Assembly: GCF_018129985.1 (NCBI RefSeq) | Contig: NZ_JAFCKT010000004.1 | Span: 310,001-374,000, forward strand | Direction of reading: 5' to 3' | From: Bradyrhizobium sp. SZCCT0148 | GTDB lineage: Bacteria > Pseudomonadota > Alphaproteobacteria > Rhizobiales > Xanthobacteraceae | DNA: 64,000 bases | Part shown: positions 62,036 to 64,000 of the stretch, piece by piece | How positions within the stretch are numbered: position 1 is the first letter of the stretch | Layout: each line of letters opens with the position of its first letter | Position numbers and translations under genes: made by a program | Notes under the pieces: model-generated | The model's input: only the letters and a program-made list of their open reading frames with translations | Database searches by the model: none | Told to the model about the DNA's origin: nothing

Positions 62036-64000
62036 TCAATGAAAATCCCGCGACGGCGGCAGGATGCGGACGTTGCGAGGATGGCGAATCTTCTGCGCGG
62101 GCATGTCCGGAAGATCGCGACGATCGTCATTGAGCTCGCCCCCGGTCTCAAGCGGCATCGGATGTTTCCGGCTCAGCGCGTCGTTGGCGAGGCCAACCAG
62201 ATCGTGCGAGCGGTCGATCAAGCGCTGGGCGATGAGATGCGTTACCTTCTCGGGGCTGCTCTGGATATAACCCTGAACCTCGATGAGGCGTGCGCCCATC
62301 ACCTCTTTCCGGTACTGCTCCATGATCTTGGGCCAGACCACGACATTGGCGATGCCGGTTTCGTCCTCCAGCGTCATGAATACGACGCCGCTGGCACTGC
62401 CCGGCCGTTGCCGCACCAGCACCACGCCGGCACAGCGGACGCGGCGCCGCTCGTTCTCGTGGCTGATCTCCCTGCAGGCGACGACGCGCTCGCGCGAAAA
62501 CATCTCGCGCAGGAATTCCATCGGGTGGCCCTTCAGCGATAACCGGATGGTCTGGTAGTCCGCGACCACCTGCTCGGCGCGCGGCATTGCCGGCAGCGGC
62601 TTGGCATGCTCGTCCGGCTGCTCGCGCGCAGTCGCGGCTTCGAACAGCGGCAACGGCACGTCGTCGGGCAGCCGCCGCACCTGCCACAGCGCCTCGCGGC
62701 GGTCGAGCCCGAGCGAGCGGAACGCGTCGGCATCTGCCAGCAGGATCAGCGCGCGCTTGGGCAGGCCGGTATCGCGGGCGAAATCCTCGAGCGAGGTGAA
62801 GGGCCGGCGGTTGCGCGCGGCAACGATGCGGTCGGCCCAGTCGGGCACCCTCTCCACATTGTCATTCCGGAGCGATGCGTCAGCATCTAACCCGGAATCC
62901 ATTCCGCCCGGCATATGCTGCCTGATGGATTCCGGGTTCGCGCTTTTCGCGCCATGGAGTGACGACTGAGAGCGTTTCAACTGCTCTTCATCCTCGTCCA
63001 GCCAGTGGAAGCCGTCGATCTGGCGGAAACCGAGGCGCACGGCGCAATATTTGCCGTCCGTATTCTCCAGCGTGTTCTGCGCAAAGCTATAGGACACGTC
63101 GATGTCCCGCACTTTGACACCGTTCTTGCGGGCATCGCCGACGATTTGCGCCGGCGCATAAAACCCCATCGGCTGCGAGTTCAAGAGGCCGCAGCAGAAG
63201 GCGTCGGGATGATGGTATTTCAGCCATGACGAGATGTAGACGAGTTGCGCAAAGCTCGCGGCGTGGCTCTCCGGGAAACCGTAGGAGCCGAAACCCTTGA
63301 TCTGATCGAAGCAGTTTCGCGCGAATTGAGGATCATACCCTCTGCGGATCATATTGCCGATCATTTTCTCTTCGAAACTGCCAATGGTCCCAACATTGCG
63401 AAACGTCGCCATGGCACGCCGCAACCCATTGGCCTCCTCCGAAGAAAACTCTGCGGCCACGATCGCGATCCGCATCGCCTGCTCCTGAAACAGGGGCACG
63501 CCGAGCGTCTTGTGAAGGACCTCGCGAAGCTCGTTCTTGTTGCCACCCTTCGGATAGGGATACTCGATATCCTCCGGGTTCATCTTCCGCCGGCGCAAAT
63601 ACGGATGCACCATGTCGCCCTGGATCGGTCCGGGCCGCACGATCGCGACTTCGATGACCAGATCGTAGAAGGTTCGCGGCTTGAGGCGCGGCAGCATGTT
63701 CATCTGGGCGCGGCTCTCGACCTGGAACACGCCGAGCGACTCCCCGGCACACAGCATGTCGTAAACCTTCGGGTCGTCCTGCGGAACGCTCGCCAACGCA
63801 AGACGCTCGCCCTTGTGCTGGTCGATCAGATCGAAACATTTCCGGATGCAGGTCAGCATGCCCAGCGCGAGCACGTCGACCTTCATCATGTTGAGCGCGT
63901 CGACGTCGTCCTTGTCCCATTCGATGAAGGTGCGGTCGTCCATCGCGGCATTGCCGATCGGCACATAGGTGTCGAGCCGGTCCTGGGTCAGCACATAGCC
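62036..64000 (-). CDS. dnaE2: Error-prone DNA polymerase DnaE2 (3' part), with an in-frame palindromic repeat
   Basis: C-terminal 654 codons of a C-family DNA polymerase; the start is outside the window. The palm/finger segments VFQVESRAQMNMLPRLKPRT, RPGPIQGDMVHPYLRRRK, GVPLFQEQAMRIAI and KGFGSYGFPESHAASFA, and the OB-fold part GVVFMTLEDETGIANVVV, match ImuC/DnaE2, the translesion polymerase that acts with ImuA/ImuB in SOS mutagenesis. Before the helix-hairpin-helix region (RPFTSLEDFARDTGLP) there is an unusual linker of about 40 residues; 34 of them are encoded by a 103-bp palindromic repeat (62861-62963) read in frame. Confidence 0.93.
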   Translation of the reverse strand, partial: GYVLTQDRLDTYVPIGNAAMDDRTFIEWDKDDVDALNMMKVDVLALGMLTCIRKCFDLIDQHKGERLALASVPQDDPKVYDMLCAGESLGVFQVESRAQMNMLPRLKPRTFYDLVIEVAIVRPGPIQGDMVHPYLRRRKMNPEDIEYPYPKGGNKNELREVLHKTLGVPLFQEQAMRIAIVAAEFSSEEANGLRRAMATFRNVGTIGSFEEKMIGNMIRRGYDPQFARNCFDQIKGFGSYGFPESHAASFAQLVYISSWLKYHHPDAFCCGLLNSQPMGFYAPAQIVGDARKNGVKVRDIDVSYSFAQNTLENTDGKYCAVRLGFRQIDGFHWLDEDEEQLKRSQSSLHGAKSANPESIRQHMPGGMDSGLDADASLRNDNVERVPDWADRIVAARNRRPFTSLEDFARDTGLPKRALILLADADAFRSLGLDRREALWQVRRLPDDVPLPLFEAATAREQPDEHAKPLPAMPRAEQVVADYQTIRLSLKGHPMEFLREMFSRERVVACREISHENERRRVRCAGVVLVRQRPGSASGVVFMTLEDETGIANVVVWPKIMEQYRKEVMGARLIEVQGYIQSSPEKVTHLIAQRLIDRSHDLVGLANDALSRKHPMPLETGGELNDDRRDLPDMPAQKIRHPRNVRILPPSRDFH
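62861..62963. repeat. Palindromic repeat inserted in frame within dnaE2
   Basis: 103 bp beginning GTCATTCCGGAGCGATGCG and ending CCATGGAGTGAC, with perfect inner arms AACCCGGAATCCAT (62889-62902) and ATGGATTCCGGGTT (62925-62938). It belongs to the GTCAT/ATGAC family found between genes elsewhere in the window, but here it lies inside a coding region and keeps the frame open with no stop. Confidence 0.85.

Noticed and set aside
1..64000. tRNA, rRNA, CRISPR, prophage or integrase-bearing island
   Set aside because: No cloverleaf-like sequence, no spaced identical repeats, and no phage or integrase genes were seen; the palindromic repeats are short, dispersed and not array-like.

Overview
The window looks like about 64 kb of chromosome from a Bradyrhizobium-type alphaproteobacterium (Nitrobacteraceae). 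Supporting features are the high GC content, the neighbouring TIGR03808/TIGR03809-type genes, a MucR/Ros regulator, DUF5330, DUF1491 and DUF2336 genes, an EcfF/NrsF-type sigma/anti-sigma pair, DnaE2, and many ~100-bp palindromic repeats of the kind scattered through rhizobial genomes. I found no rRNA, tRNA, CRISPR array, phage or insertion sequence. It reads as ordinary chromosome with a few accessory cassettes.

Layout. 1-4750: a divergent arsenic resistance locus. One arm (minus) has arsR, a flavoprotein and an MFS transporter; the last two carry a frameshift and a nonsense codon. The other arm (plus) has a second arsR, arsC and ACR3 and looks intact. 4840-9678: a four-gene minus-strand operon with a periplasmic TPR-CHAT protease-like protein, a secreted beta-sandwich protein and two zinc-ribbon/coiled-coil proteins. 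9898-18408: small conserved genes, DUF2336, DUF1491, a PAS histidine kinase overlapping a peptidoglycan-binding protein gene, DUF5330, sufE and a MucR relative. 18717-26073: a GT39-type membrane glycosyltransferase, class II aldolase, M20 dipeptidase, GT87-type membrane protein and HerA-like ATPase. 26419-29129: two small genes, then folP-folB-folK. 29212-40011: both methylmalonyl-CoA mutase subunits with a GFA-type enzyme between them, then a tripartite tricarboxylate transporter cassette, meaB and pcp. 40215-42424: the TAT-exported beta-helix protein and its partner. 42990-45981: an ECF sigma, anti-sigma and subtilase operon. 46417-50916: GGDEF, DUF2336, the NrsF/EcfF pair and a low-complexity exported protein. 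51069-60888: enoyl-CoA hydratase, TolC, a TAT-exported amidohydrolase, a metal RND pump (CzcA/CzcB type), a CoA transferase and a small membrane protein. 61087-64000: an SDR and the 3' part of dnaE2.

How genes work together. ArsC and ACR3 form the arsenate-reduction and arsenite-export arm. FolP, FolB and FolK are three folate steps. The mutase subunits and MeaB belong to propionyl-CoA/methylmalonyl-CoA metabolism. Both ECF systems encode their sigma factor beside its membrane anti-sigma; the one at 49390-49935 has a strong candidate autoregulatory promoter (GTAAC-N16-CGAA).

Most interesting points: (1) the sigma/anti-sigma/subtilase operon, in which the anti-sigma's outer domain resembles a subtilisin propeptide; (2) a ~103-bp palindromic repeat read in frame inside dnaE2; (3) the CHAT protease operon; (4) a repeat family bounded by GTCAT/ATGAC; (5) the half-broken ars locus with two kinds of operator; (6) several candidate regulatory sites (CtrA-like, LacI-like, MarR-like, ECF). 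All functional calls are from reading translated sequence; no database search was possible.
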